From: Bacteroidales bacterium
Lineage (GTDB): Bacteria; Bacteroidota; Bacteroidia; Bacteroidales; UBA932
Length of the DNA stretch: 30,460 nt
Direction: 5' to 3'
Assembly (NCBI GenBank): GCA_017615435.1
Contig: JAGAAF010000042.1
Coordinates: 1-30,460 of the forward strand
The translations under genes and the position numbers were made by a program. Below, in pieces: positions 16,301 through 23,441 of this stretch; the stretch's first letter is position 1, and the number at the start of each line of letters is the position of its first letter. Below the pieces are notes generated by a model that did no database searches, had not been told where the DNA came from, and saw only the letters and a list, made by a program, of their open reading frames with translations.

Positions 16301-16990
16301 GAGGTCCGCCCGTTCATATTCCGTAATCTCACTGCGCAGGACGTGCTGGATTCGATTGACGAACTCAGCAGAAGGATAGACGAGAGCCATATTCTGGCGT
16401 TCTGCGGCGGTTTCTCATCCGGAGACGAACCGGACGGAAGCGGCAAGTTCATAGCCAGCGTAATCTGCAATGCGCGCGTCAGCGCTGCCATAGAAGCCTT
16501 GCAGAAGCGCGGCGGACTCATCCTTGGCATCTGCAACGGCTTCCAGGCGCTCGTAAAGAGCGGCCTGCTGCCTTACGGCAAGCCCGGCAGCGTGACGCCA
16601 TCCTCGCCGACCCTCTTCCGCAACGACATAAACCGCCATATCTCGCTGATCGCCCGCACCCGTGTGGAGTCGACCAATTCGCCCTGGCTCGCCGGGATGA
16701 AGGTCGGAGACGTGCATAGCATCGCTTTCAGCCACGGTGAAGGCAAGTTCGTGGTAGGGGAGCGGGAGGCGAAGGAACTGTTTGCCCGCGGCCAGGTGGC
16801 GTTCCGCTATCTGGACAATCCGAACGGTTCGTACTACGACATCGAGGGTATCCTCAGCCCGGACGGACATATCCTGGGCAAAATGGGCCACTCCGAACGT
16901 TATGAGGATGGTCTCTACAAGAACATAAGCGGTGAATGCCGCCAGCCTATATTTGAAAACGCAGTGTATTATTTTAGAAAGGTCCGATGA
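13307..16990 (+). CDS. purL: Phosphoribosylformylglycinamidine synthase, large single-chain form (PurL)
   Basis: FGAM synthase, 1227 residues, converting FGAR, glutamine and ATP to FGAM. It is the long form with all domains in one chain: an N-terminal PurS-like region, a linker with DTYWSDHCRH (213-222), two PurM-like halves (KNETHNHPTEIEPFGG in the first), and a C-terminal class I glutaminase. The glutaminase is intact, with nucleophile Cys1076 in LGICNGFQAL and His1143/Glu1145 in FSHGEGKF. The length agrees with long-form PurL of Bacteroidota and Proteobacteria. A hairpin precedes it and its stop overlaps purC2 by four bases. Confidence 0.97.
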   Translation: MESPKRVFVEKREGFRVESQSLLADFNENLSLQLQSLRLVKVYDLFGFTPELLEKCRYTVFGEKVTDLVSDTYPADCKYIAVEYLPGQFDQCASSAEDCVHLIDPSADIRIKSARMLVFPPDTPDEMLSRIAAYYINPIESRPKDLSVIRESEKAEVKPIEDLSGFCAMTPEAYPAFCKEKGLAMNADDLAEVVAYFKAEGRDPSETELRILDTYWSDHCRHTTFTTEIQEITVDESFMKKELQDSLHLFNNMRRELGREGKPLCLMELATIGARWLKSKGLLDDQEQSEENNACSIYVNVDVDGEMQKWLLMFKNETHNHPTEIEPFGGAATCLGGAIRDPLSGRAYVYQAMRVTGAGDITAKVSDTIPGKLPQRMISRKAAGGYSSYGNQIGLATTHVREIYSEGYTAKRMEIGAVVGAVKASNVRRESPVAGDVILLLGGRTGRDGIGGATGSSKQHTEASLENCGSEVQKGNAPEERQLQRLFRRREVTSLIKKSNDFGAGGVSVAIGELAPGLDIYLDRVPVKYSGLNATELAISESQERMAVVIEAADKERFMKLCQADNIEVTHVADVTDTARMRMYFHGEKVCDLTRAFIDSAGARHYSKAAIAAVEQRDPFVRKPSGSTLEEKMVSVMGSPNVASQKGLVEMFDSTIGRSTVLMPYGGARQASETQVSVQKLPVDGVTNTASAMAFGFNPDLALWSPYHSAAYAVVEACTKLVAAGADWSHMRFSYQEYFERMSSDPHTWGKPLSALLGALKMQAALGLPSIGGKDSMSGTFEHIHVPPTLVAFGITTVDVRDVISTPFKKAGNKIYLLRHTPLADYMPDTEQLKRNWNWLRGQIKAGRVVSAWSLSYGGVAEALVKMAMGNALGVDVRLPEDELFSLGYGSVILEATEALEGALELGTVTGKDISINGETLPFEVLEKAYEGKYFANYPPRVKAAFDAPVPEVKAQAFAPANLIYPGAPVEHPVVCMPVFPGTNCDYDTAKAFRKAGAEVRPFIFRNLTAQDVLDSIDELSRRIDESHILAFCGGFSSGDEPDGSGKFIASVICNARVSAAIEALQKRGGLILGICNGFQALVKSGLLPYGKPGSVTPSSPTLFRNDINRHISLIARTRVESTNSPWLAGMKVGDVHSIAFSHGEGKFVVGEREAKELFARGQVAFRYLDNPNGSYYDIEGILSPDGHILGKMGHSERYEDGLYKNISGECRQPIFENAVYYFRKVR

Positions 16991-17697
16991 AAAAAGAGCT
17001 CATTTTTGAAGGTAACGAAAAGCGTATCTACGCCGTTGATGATCCCAATAAGGTGGTTTTCCACTACAACGACGTGATAGTCGCCTACAACAATGTCAAG
17101 CGCGCCCGTCTTCGCGGAAAAGGTATCCTGACAAACAAGATATCCGCATTCCTGCTCGATTATCTCAACGGCTGCGGCATCCCCACGCACTTCATCGAGA
17201 GGCTGGACGACCGCGAGCAGCTCTGCCGCAAGATAGAGATCATCCCGCTGGAGGTGGTGGTTCACAACCGTATGGCCGGTACGCTAGCTGCAAAGCTGGG
17301 CGTCGAGGACGGTTTCAAGCCCGCAAACACTATAGTGGATCTTTGCTACAACAACGACGAACTGGGCGACCCGCTCGTTAACAGGGATCAGGCCGTCGCT
17401 CTTGGCCTTGCCACCTACGAGGAGCTTGAGAAGATCCTTTCTATGGCAAGGAGCGCCGGCAAACTGCTCACGGATCTTTTCCATAAGGCCGGGATAGAGT
17501 TGGTTGACGCCAAAATCGAGTTCGGCCGCGCCTCCGACACCGGAGAAATAATCATTTCCGATGAAATCAGCCCTGATACCTGCCGCCTGTGGGACGAAGA
17601 GACCCAGGAGAGGCTGGACAAGGACCGTTTCCGCCTGGATCTCGGAGACGTCATCGCAGCATACACACAAGTACTTGAAAGGTTAGAATCTAAATAA
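16987..17697 (+). CDS. SAICAR synthetase homologue, second copy with altered active site (PurC2)
   Basis: A 236-residue protein clearly of the PurC family: DAKIEFG (174-180) and SDEISPDTCRLWD (191-203) are standard, and PurC-like segments run along the whole chain. Three residues expected to bind ATP or substrate are changed: Lys11 of E. coli is Asn10 (EGNEKRIY), Arg94 is His93 (VVVHNRMAGT, breaking the PROSITE PurC signature) and the Lys of the KND motif is Asn122 (YNNDELGDP). Ser100 is Thr99. It overlaps purL by four bases and purF by one, so it is firmly in the operon. It may be inactive, a partner subunit of PurC1, or changed in substrate. No frameshift or stop is present. Confidence 0.85.
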   Translation: MKKELIFEGNEKRIYAVDDPNKVVFHYNDVIVAYNNVKRARLRGKGILTNKISAFLLDYLNGCGIPTHFIERLDDREQLCRKIEIIPLEVVVHNRMAGTLAAKLGVEDGFKPANTIVDLCYNNDELGDPLVNRDQAVALGLATYEELEKILSMARSAGKLLTDLFHKAGIELVDAKIEFGRASDTGEIIISDEISPDTCRLWDEETQERLDKDRFRLDLGDVIAAYTQVLERLESK

Positions 17698-19055
17698 TGG
17701 GAGTATTGGCAGTATTTGGCGTCAAGGACGCCGCTATGCGGATCTATTACGGTCTGCACAATCTTCAGCACCGCGGACAGGAAGGCGGTGGAATCGGCAC
17801 CTTCGACGCGTCCGGAAAGTATTACCGCCACCGTGGCCTTGGCCTTCTGAGCGAGATATTCACCAACGGCGAGCTCAATCACCTTCCCGGTGAAATGGGT
17901 ATCGGCAGCGTCAAGTATTCAAACGATGCCAACGACGGACTGGAGTGCGTGGAACCGCTGTTTTTCCATCATAAGGGAGGAGACTTCGCAGTGGCCTGTG
18001 ACGGAAACGTTATCAATGCGAAGCAGATAGAGGATTACCTCGAGAAACGCGGCGTGATTTTCCAGACCGGGATGCATAGCGAGCTTCTCGCTCACCTTAT
18101 CAAGAAAACGGCTGGCGAAGACCGCATCGTGAACCTTATCAAGGCCCTCAATATGATGGAAGGCGGCTTCGCGTTCGTTGTTATGACGCCCAGCCGCATC
18201 TACGCCTGCCGCGACAAACACGGCATCAAGCCTTTGTGCATAGGTGAACTCGACGGGGGATATGTGGTCAGCAGCGAGTCCTGCGCTTTCGAAATAATGG
18301 GCGCGAAGTTCCTCAGGGACGTGAAGCCCGGCGAGATCCTTTCGCTGGATGCCCACGGTATGCGCAGTACCAGCTATTCGCGCTACAGCCGCCACCGTAT
18401 GTGCGCGATGGAATACATCTACTTCGCGCGCCCGGACAGCGATATCGACGGCTGCAATGTCCACGCCTACCGCAAGGAGGCCGGACGCCGCCTCGCGCAC
18501 GAATGCCCGGTGGAAGCCGATATGGTGGTAGGCGTGCCCGAATCCGGTCTCAGCGCCGCTATGGGCTATGCCGAAGGCAGCGGTATCCCCTTCGAGATGG
18601 GCCTTATCAAGCACAAATATGTGGGCCGCACCTTCATCCAGCCCGTGCAGTCGATGCGCGAACTGGGCGTGAAAATGAAACTTTCCCCCGTACACAGCAT
18701 AGTGAACGGGAAACGAATAGTGCTCGTGGACGACTCGATAGTCCGCGGTACCACTTGCCTCAAGATAGTGAAGCTCCTGAGGGAGGCCGGCGCGGCCGAG
18801 GTGCACGTCCGTATCGCCAGCCCTATGATGCGCTTCCCGTGCCACTACGGTGTGGACACCAGCACCCTGGAGGAACTCCTGTGTTCCAGCCGCGGTCTTG
18901 ACGAGGCTTGCAAGATGATAGGCGCTGACTCGCTTGGTTACCTCAGCCCCGAATCCACCCGCGACTCGTGCTTCGGCTGTGCGGATCCCTGCCAGGCCTG
19001 CTTCACGGGCGAATATCCCACCCTTTTGTACGACGATCAAAACGCAGAAGACTGA
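17697..19055 (+). CDS. purF: Amidophosphoribosyltransferase homologue lacking the glutaminase cysteine (PurF-like)
   Basis: A 452-residue PurF-family protein; PurF makes phosphoribosylamine from PRPP and glutamine-derived ammonia. The phosphoribosyltransferase half is intact: [26 protein letters not shown] and the PRPP loop [12 protein letters not shown] (342-353). Cys236, Cys382, Cys432 and Cys435 align with the four Fe-S cluster cysteines of the B. subtilis enzyme. The N-terminal glutaminase half keeps its fold motifs ([17 protein letters not shown]), but the nucleophile Cys1 is replaced by the initiator Met of MGVLAVFG; upstream in frame come ATA and a stop, so no cysteine is hidden there. 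Arg73 is Lys73, Asp127 is His127 and the usual HNGN is CDGN. It probably uses free ammonia, or ammonia from elsewhere. Overlaps purC2 by one base. Confidence 0.88.
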   Translation: MGVLAVFGVKDAAMRIYYGLHNLQHRGQEGGGIGTFDASGKYYRHRGLGLLSEIFTNGELNHLPGEMGIGSVKYSNDANDGLECVEPLFFHHKGGDFAVACDGNVINAKQIEDYLEKRGVIFQTGMHSELLAHLIKKTAGEDRIVNLIKALNMMEGGFAFVVMTPSRIYACRDKHGIKPLCIGELDGGYVVSSESCAFEIMGAKFLRDVKPGEILSLDAHGMRSTSYSRYSRHRMCAMEYIYFARPDSDIDGCNVHAYRKEAGRRLAHECPVEADMVVGVPESGLSAAMGYAEGSGIPFEMGLIKHKYVGRTFIQPVQSMRELGVKMKLSPVHSIVNGKRIVLVDDSIVRGTTCLKIVKLLREAGAAEVHVRIASPMMRFPCHYGVDTSTLEELLCSSRGLDEACKMIGADSLGYLSPESTRDSCFGCADPCQACFTGEYPTLLYDDQNAED

Positions 19056-19056
19056 T

Positions 19057-20082
19057 ATGGCTAAATCCTACGAACAGTCCGGTGTGAATCTCGAGGCCGG
19101 ATACGAAGTGGTCAGGCGCATCAAGCAGCACGTTGCTTCGACCGCGCGCCCCGGCTCTATGGGCAACATTGGTTCCTTCGGAGGTATGTTCGACCTCTCC
19201 TCGCTCGGCGTGAAGGAACCGGTGCTCGTCAGCGGCACTGACGGCGTGGGCACCAAACTGAAGATAGCCTTCGCTATGGACAAGCACGACACGATAGGAA
19301 TCGATGCCGTGGCTATGTGCGTGAACGATGTGCTGGCGCAGGGCGCGGAACCGCTGTTTTTCCTTGACTATGTCGCGCTGGGACACAACGTTCCCGCGAA
19401 GGTGGAGGCAATCGTGGCCGGTGTGGCCGAAGGATGCCGCCAGGCCGGTTGCGCGCTCGTGGGCGGTGAGACGGCTGAGATGCCGGGTATGTACGCCGAC
19501 GGCGAATACGATATAGCCGGTTACACCACCGGCGTGGTGGAGAAATCCAAGCTCATCGACGGCAGTAAGGTGAAGGTGGGCGACGTGCTTGTGGGAATAG
19601 CTTCAAGCGGAGTGCATTCGAACGGCTTCAGCCTCGTGAGGAAGATAGTCGCCGATGCGGGCCTGAACTACCAGGATGAAATTCCCGAATTCGGCGGCCG
19701 CAAACTCGGTGAGGTGCTTCTGACCCCCACCAAGATCTATGTCAAGCAGATGCTGGAAGTTATCCGTCAGTGCGATGTGCACGGCGTGGCCCATATAACC
19801 GGCGGTGGATTCGACGAGAATATTCCGCGTGTCCTGCATAAAGGACAGGGCCTGGAGATACGCGAGGGGAGCTGGGAGATACTGCCCGTCTTCAAGATGC
19901 TCGAGAAGTGGGGAGGAGTGCCTCACCGCGAGATGTTCAACATCTTCAATATGGGCATCGGTATGGTGGTCGTGCTTGACGCATCCGAGGCCCCCAAGGC
20001 AATCGAAATCCTCGAATCCTTCGGAGAGAAGGCATCCGTCATAGGAAAAGTAACCGACAAGGAAGGCGTATGCATAATCTAG
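19057..20082 (+). CDS. purM: Phosphoribosylformylglycinamidine cyclo-ligase (PurM, AIR synthetase)
   Basis: A 341-residue enzyme that closes the imidazole ring of AIR from FGAM with ATP. The start at 19057, one base after the purF stop, gives the usual N-terminus [15 protein letters not shown]; an in-frame extension back into purF is rejected. Typical motifs are [13 protein letters not shown] (33-45), the ATP-binding [13 protein letters not shown] (60-72), [19 protein letters not shown] and [14 protein letters not shown]. Its last 13 bases overlap purN in another frame. Confidence 0.96.
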   Translation: MAKSYEQSGVNLEAGYEVVRRIKQHVASTARPGSMGNIGSFGGMFDLSSLGVKEPVLVSGTDGVGTKLKIAFAMDKHDTIGIDAVAMCVNDVLAQGAEPLFFLDYVALGHNVPAKVEAIVAGVAEGCRQAGCALVGGETAEMPGMYADGEYDIAGYTTGVVEKSKLIDGSKVKVGDVLVGIASSGVHSNGFSLVRKIVADAGLNYQDEIPEFGGRKLGEVLLTPTKIYVKQMLEVIRQCDVHGVAHITGGGFDENIPRVLHKGQGLEIREGSWEILPVFKMLEKWGGVPHREMFNIFNMGIGMVVVLDASEAPKAIEILESFGEKASVIGKVTDKEGVCII

Positions 20083-20636
20083 CAGTATTCGCCAGCGGGA
20101 CGGGCACCAATTTCGTGGCTATCGCAAAGGCTTGCGCGAGCGGAGTCATCGATGCCCGCGTGGCCGTGATGGTGTGCGACAAGCCCGGTGCAGCCGTGGT
20201 AGACCGCGCACGGGAGTTGGGTGTAGAGACCTTCGTCTTCGACCCTCACGCTTATGCCTCCAAGGCGGACTATGAAGCTGAAATAGTCGGGATTCTGGAT
20301 GTCAGGGAGGTTGAACTGGTGTGCCTGGCGGGCTATATGCGTATCGTGGGGGATACCCTGCTGAAGGCCTACGAGGGCAAGATCATCAATATCCACCCCT
20401 CGCTTCTGCCGGCCTTCAAGGGCGCGCACGCGGTTGAGCAGGCTGTTGCCTACGGCGTGAAGGTCTACGGCATCTCCATCCACTGGGTGAATTCCGACCT
20501 TGACGGCGGAAAGATTATCGCCCAGCGCGCTTTCCCTTATGAAGGATCTGATCCTGAGGAAGTGCATCGCCTCGGGCAGGTAATCGAACATCAATTGTAC
20601 GTTGAAACTATTTATAAAATATTATGCGAGCGTTAG
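20070..20636 (+). CDS. purN: Phosphoribosylglycinamide formyltransferase (PurN)
   Basis: A 188-residue GAR transformylase that transfers a formyl group from 10-formyl-tetrahydrofolate to GAR. The N-terminal loop FASGTGTNF (7-15) binds the phosphate. The catalytic Asn107 and His109 lie in [13 protein letters not shown], and Asp145 in [10 protein letters not shown], matching E. coli Asn106, His108 and Asp144. It overlaps purM at its start and purH at its end by 13 bases each, so translation of the three is probably coupled. Confidence 0.96.
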   Translation: MHNLAVFASGTGTNFVAIAKACASGVIDARVAVMVCDKPGAAVVDRARELGVETFVFDPHAYASKADYEAEIVGILDVREVELVCLAGYMRIVGDTLLKAYEGKIINIHPSLLPAFKGAHAVEQAVAYGVKVYGISIHWVNSDLDGGKIIAQRAFPYEGSDPEEVHRLGQVIEHQLYVETIYKILCER

Positions 20637-22153
20637 TTAGTGTATCGGACAAAACGGGTCTTGTCCCGTTTGTAAAAGGTCTTGTGGATCTCGGTTGGGA
20701 AATAATAGCCACAGGAGGAACCCAGAAACTGTTGGAAAAGGAGGGTGTCAAGACTATAGGCATCAGCGAAGTCACCGGATTCCCTGAGATTTGCGACGGC
20801 CGTGTGAAAACCCTTCATCCGAAGGTCCACGGCGGCATCCTGGCCCGCAGGGACGTTCCCGAGCATATGGAAACCCTCAAGGAGAACGGAATCGAGACCA
20901 TAGAGCTGGTTTGCGTGAACCTCTATCCGTTCCGTCAGACCATCGCGAAAGAAGGAGTGACGATGGAAGATGCGATTGAGAATATCGACATCGGCGGTCC
21001 TTCTATGGTGCGCAGCGCCGCGAAAAACTGGAAAGACGTCACCATAATCTGCGATCCTAACGATTATGATACGGTGCTCGCAGAACTCAAGGCGAACGGA
21101 AAAACTTCGGACGAAACCCGTCTGAAACTGTCCGCAAAGGCCTATACTCACACTGCGGAGTACGATTCCTGCATCGCTACCTATATGCGCGCCCAGGCAG
21201 GCCTTAACGAGAAACTATTCCTTGAGTACGACCTCAAGCAGGGGCTGCGTTACGGCGAAAACCCTCACCAGAGTGCAAAGTTCTACGCCTCTCTCGAGCC
21301 CGCCCCGTTCTCGCTGGCTTTCGCAGAGCAGATTCAGGGAAAAGAGCTGTCTTATAATAACATTCAGGATGCAAACGCCGCCCTTAATGTCCTTCGCGAC
21401 TTCGAGGAGCCGTTCTGCGTGGCCCTGAAGCATATGAACCCTTGCGGCGCGGCGGTTGGCAAGACCATCGAAGAGGCCTGGCAGGCCGCCTATGAGGCCG
21501 ACAAGGTGAGCATCTACGGTGGAATCGTAGGTGTGAACCGCACCCTCACGGCCGAAGTCGCGGCCGATATGAAGCCGATCTTCCTGGAGATAGTTATCGC
21601 TCCGGATTACACCCCGGAGGCTCTGGAGATCCTGTCTTCCAAGAAGAACCTCCGCGTGATGAAGGTGGATATGACACGTTCCAACGGCCCCGTTCCGCAG
21701 TACATCAGCGTGAACGGCGGTCTGCTCGCCCAGCAGTTGGACACTCAAGTTGAGGAAGTTACCTCGGAGATGTGCGTCACTAAAGTGAAACCCGATGCAT
21801 CTCAGCTGGCCGAGGCAAACTTCGGCTGGAAGATAGTCAAGCACGTGAAATCCAACGCCATCGCGGTGGTGAAGGACAACCACACCATCGGTATCGGCGC
21901 CGGTCAGACCAACCGCGTGGGTTCGGCGGAAATCGCCCTTAACGAGGCGAAGAATGCCGGCTTCACTGAAGGCCTTGTGCTCGCCTCCGACGGCTTCCTG
22001 CCCTTTGACGATACGGTCGCCCTTGCCGCAGGCTACGGCGTGACCGTCATCGTCCAGCCCGGCGGAAGCATCCGCGACGAAGACGCCATCAAGAAGGCGG
22101 ACGAGCTCGGAATCTGTATGCTCTTCACGGGAGTTCGCCATTTTAAACATTAA
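20624..22153 (+). CDS. purH: Bifunctional AICAR transformylase / IMP cyclohydrolase (PurH)
   Basis: A 509-residue enzyme for the last two steps to IMP. The N-terminal cyclohydrolase domain has SVSDKTGLVPF (6-16), ATGGT (29-33) and DGRVKTLHPKVHGGILARRD (58-77). The transformylase domain follows with RYGENPHQSAKFY and the catalytic Lys269-His270 pair in VALKHMNPCGAA. The C-terminus ends in DELGICMLFTGVRHFKH, typical of the family, so the protein is complete. The start lies inside the end of purN. Confidence 0.97.
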   Translation: MRALVSVSDKTGLVPFVKGLVDLGWEIIATGGTQKLLEKEGVKTIGISEVTGFPEICDGRVKTLHPKVHGGILARRDVPEHMETLKENGIETIELVCVNLYPFRQTIAKEGVTMEDAIENIDIGGPSMVRSAAKNWKDVTIICDPNDYDTVLAELKANGKTSDETRLKLSAKAYTHTAEYDSCIATYMRAQAGLNEKLFLEYDLKQGLRYGENPHQSAKFYASLEPAPFSLAFAEQIQGKELSYNNIQDANAALNVLRDFEEPFCVALKHMNPCGAAVGKTIEEAWQAAYEADKVSIYGGIVGVNRTLTAEVAADMKPIFLEIVIAPDYTPEALEILSSKKNLRVMKVDMTRSNGPVPQYISVNGGLLAQQLDTQVEEVTSEMCVTKVKPDASQLAEANFGWKIVKHVKSNAIAVVKDNHTIGIGAGQTNRVGSAEIALNEAKNAGFTEGLVLASDGFLPFDDTVALAAGYGVTVIVQPGGSIRDEDAIKKADELGICMLFTGVRHFKH

Positions 22154-22156
22154 TAG

Positions 22157-23404
22157 ATGAAAACAGTATTGGTCATAGGCGGAGGCGGAAGGGAGCACGC
22201 GATAGTGGACGCTCTGAGCCGCAGCCCTCAGGTTGGAAAGATTTACTGCGCTCCCGGCAATGCCGGAATAGGGGAGCAGGCTGAGAATGTGCCGCTCAAG
22301 GATACTGACGTCCAGGGCCTCAAGGCATTCGCTCTCGAGCATAAGGTTGACCTCACAGTGGTTGGTCCCGAGGCCGCGCTGGCCGCAGGCATCGTGGACG
22401 AATTCCGCGCAGCGGGGCTGCGCATCTTCGGCCACACCAGGGCGGCCACCGCGATCGAGAGCTCCAAGGAGTTCGCGAAGAAACTTATGGCCAAATACGG
22501 CATCCCGACTGCATCCTACCGCAGTTTTTCGGACTACGACGAGGCGTTGGCCTATGTGGCCGCCCGTCCTTTCCCGGCCGTGCTCAAGTACGACGGTCTG
22601 GCCGCAGGCAAGGGAGTGGTCATAGCCGTAGACCTGGAAGAAGCTAAGAAGGCCCTGGCAGATATGCTTCTGGACAAGACCTTCGGCGACGGGAGAGTGG
22701 TGGTGGAAGACTTCCTGACCGGTCCAGAATTCTCCTTCCTCTGCTTCGTGGACGGCGAGCGCGTGTATCCTATGCCGCTTTCGCAGGACCACAAACGCGC
22801 TTTCGACGGCGACAAAGGCCCGAATACGGGAGGAATGGGCGCTTACACCGGCTTGCCTTTCATTACCGCTGAGGACCGCGAATTCGCATACAAGGAAATC
22901 CTGTGCAAGGCCGCATCCGCTATGGTTTCAGAGGGTTTGCCGCTTTCCGGTGTTCTCTATGGAGGTTTGATGAAGACTCCGCAGGGAATAAAGGTGATAG
23001 AGTTCAACGCCCGTTTCGGAGATCCCGAGACCGAGGTCGTGCTTCCGCTGCTTAAGAGCGACATCTACGATATATTCGAAGGAGTAGCTTCCGGTCGTCC
23101 GGCCGCGCAGCCGGAGTGGGCTGATGAGGTGACCCTGGGTGTCGTCCTGGCATCGAAGGGGTATCCCGGCCACTACGACAAAGGAATTGCGATCGATAAT
23201 CTTGAAGCGGTGACCGCCAAGGTTTATCATATGGGGACCGCGGTGCGCGACGGTCGTCTTGTTACGAATGGCGGACGCGTGCTGATGGTGGTTTGCCGGG
23301 GAAAAGACCTGGCTGCGGCGCGAACCGAAGTCTATAAGGAGATAGGCGAGATACGCTGCGACAATCTATTCTACCGAAAAGATATCGCTCATTTGGCGCT
23401 TTAA
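22157..23404 (+). CDS. purD: Phosphoribosylamine-glycine ligase (PurD)
   Basis: A 415-residue GAR synthetase of the ATP-grasp superfamily, joining phosphoribosylamine and glycine. It begins with the dinucleotide-fold loop VIGGGGREHAI (6-16). The ATP-grasp core has VLKYDGLAAGKGVVIA (142-157), a GPNTGGMGAYTG segment and FNARFGDPETEVVLP, with the metal-binding Glu/Asn residues. It starts three bases after the purH stop and is the last gene of the purine operon. A strong hairpin follows it. Confidence 0.97.
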   Translation: MKTVLVIGGGGREHAIVDALSRSPQVGKIYCAPGNAGIGEQAENVPLKDTDVQGLKAFALEHKVDLTVVGPEAALAAGIVDEFRAAGLRIFGHTRAATAIESSKEFAKKLMAKYGIPTASYRSFSDYDEALAYVAARPFPAVLKYDGLAAGKGVVIAVDLEEAKKALADMLLDKTFGDGRVVVEDFLTGPEFSFLCFVDGERVYPMPLSQDHKRAFDGDKGPNTGGMGAYTGLPFITAEDREFAYKEILCKAASAMVSEGLPLSGVLYGGLMKTPQGIKVIEFNARFGDPETEVVLPLLKSDIYDIFEGVASGRPAAQPEWADEVTLGVVLASKGYPGHYDKGIAIDNLEAVTAKVYHMGTAVRDGRLVTNGGRVLMVVCRGKDLAAARTEVYKEIGEIRCDNLFYRKDIAHLAL

Positions 23405-23441
23405 AAACAAACCCCCGACCAATTGGCCGGGGGTTTATTTT
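23405..23441. terminator. Bidirectional terminator between purD and the beta-barrel gene
   Basis: Stem CCCCC (23412-23416) with GGGGG (23429-23433), extended inward by G-C, one A/C mismatch and two C-G pairs around an AATT loop. It is flanked by AAAAACAAA on the left and GTTTATTTTA on the right, giving a U-rich tail on both strands. It lies between convergent stop codons at 23404 and 23440. Confidence 0.88.

Noticed and set aside
16987..17697. PurC2 as a pseudogene
   Set aside because: The frame is intact, the length is normal, both junctions are overlapping, and much of the family pattern is kept; changes are confined to specific sites.
17919..19040. Long open frame of 373 codons antisense to purF
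   Set aside because: It is the mirror of a strongly supported coding frame in GC-rich DNA, has His/Ala/Val-rich low-information sequence and no recognisable domain.
18934..19056. Longer N-terminus for PurM reaching back into purF
   Set aside because: The added 41 residues are out-of-frame purF sequence; the ATG at 19057 gives the standard PurM start.
21215..22792. Long open frame of 525 codons antisense to purH and purD
   Set aside because: It spans two certain genes on the other strand, has no domain and no promoter; explained by codon bias.
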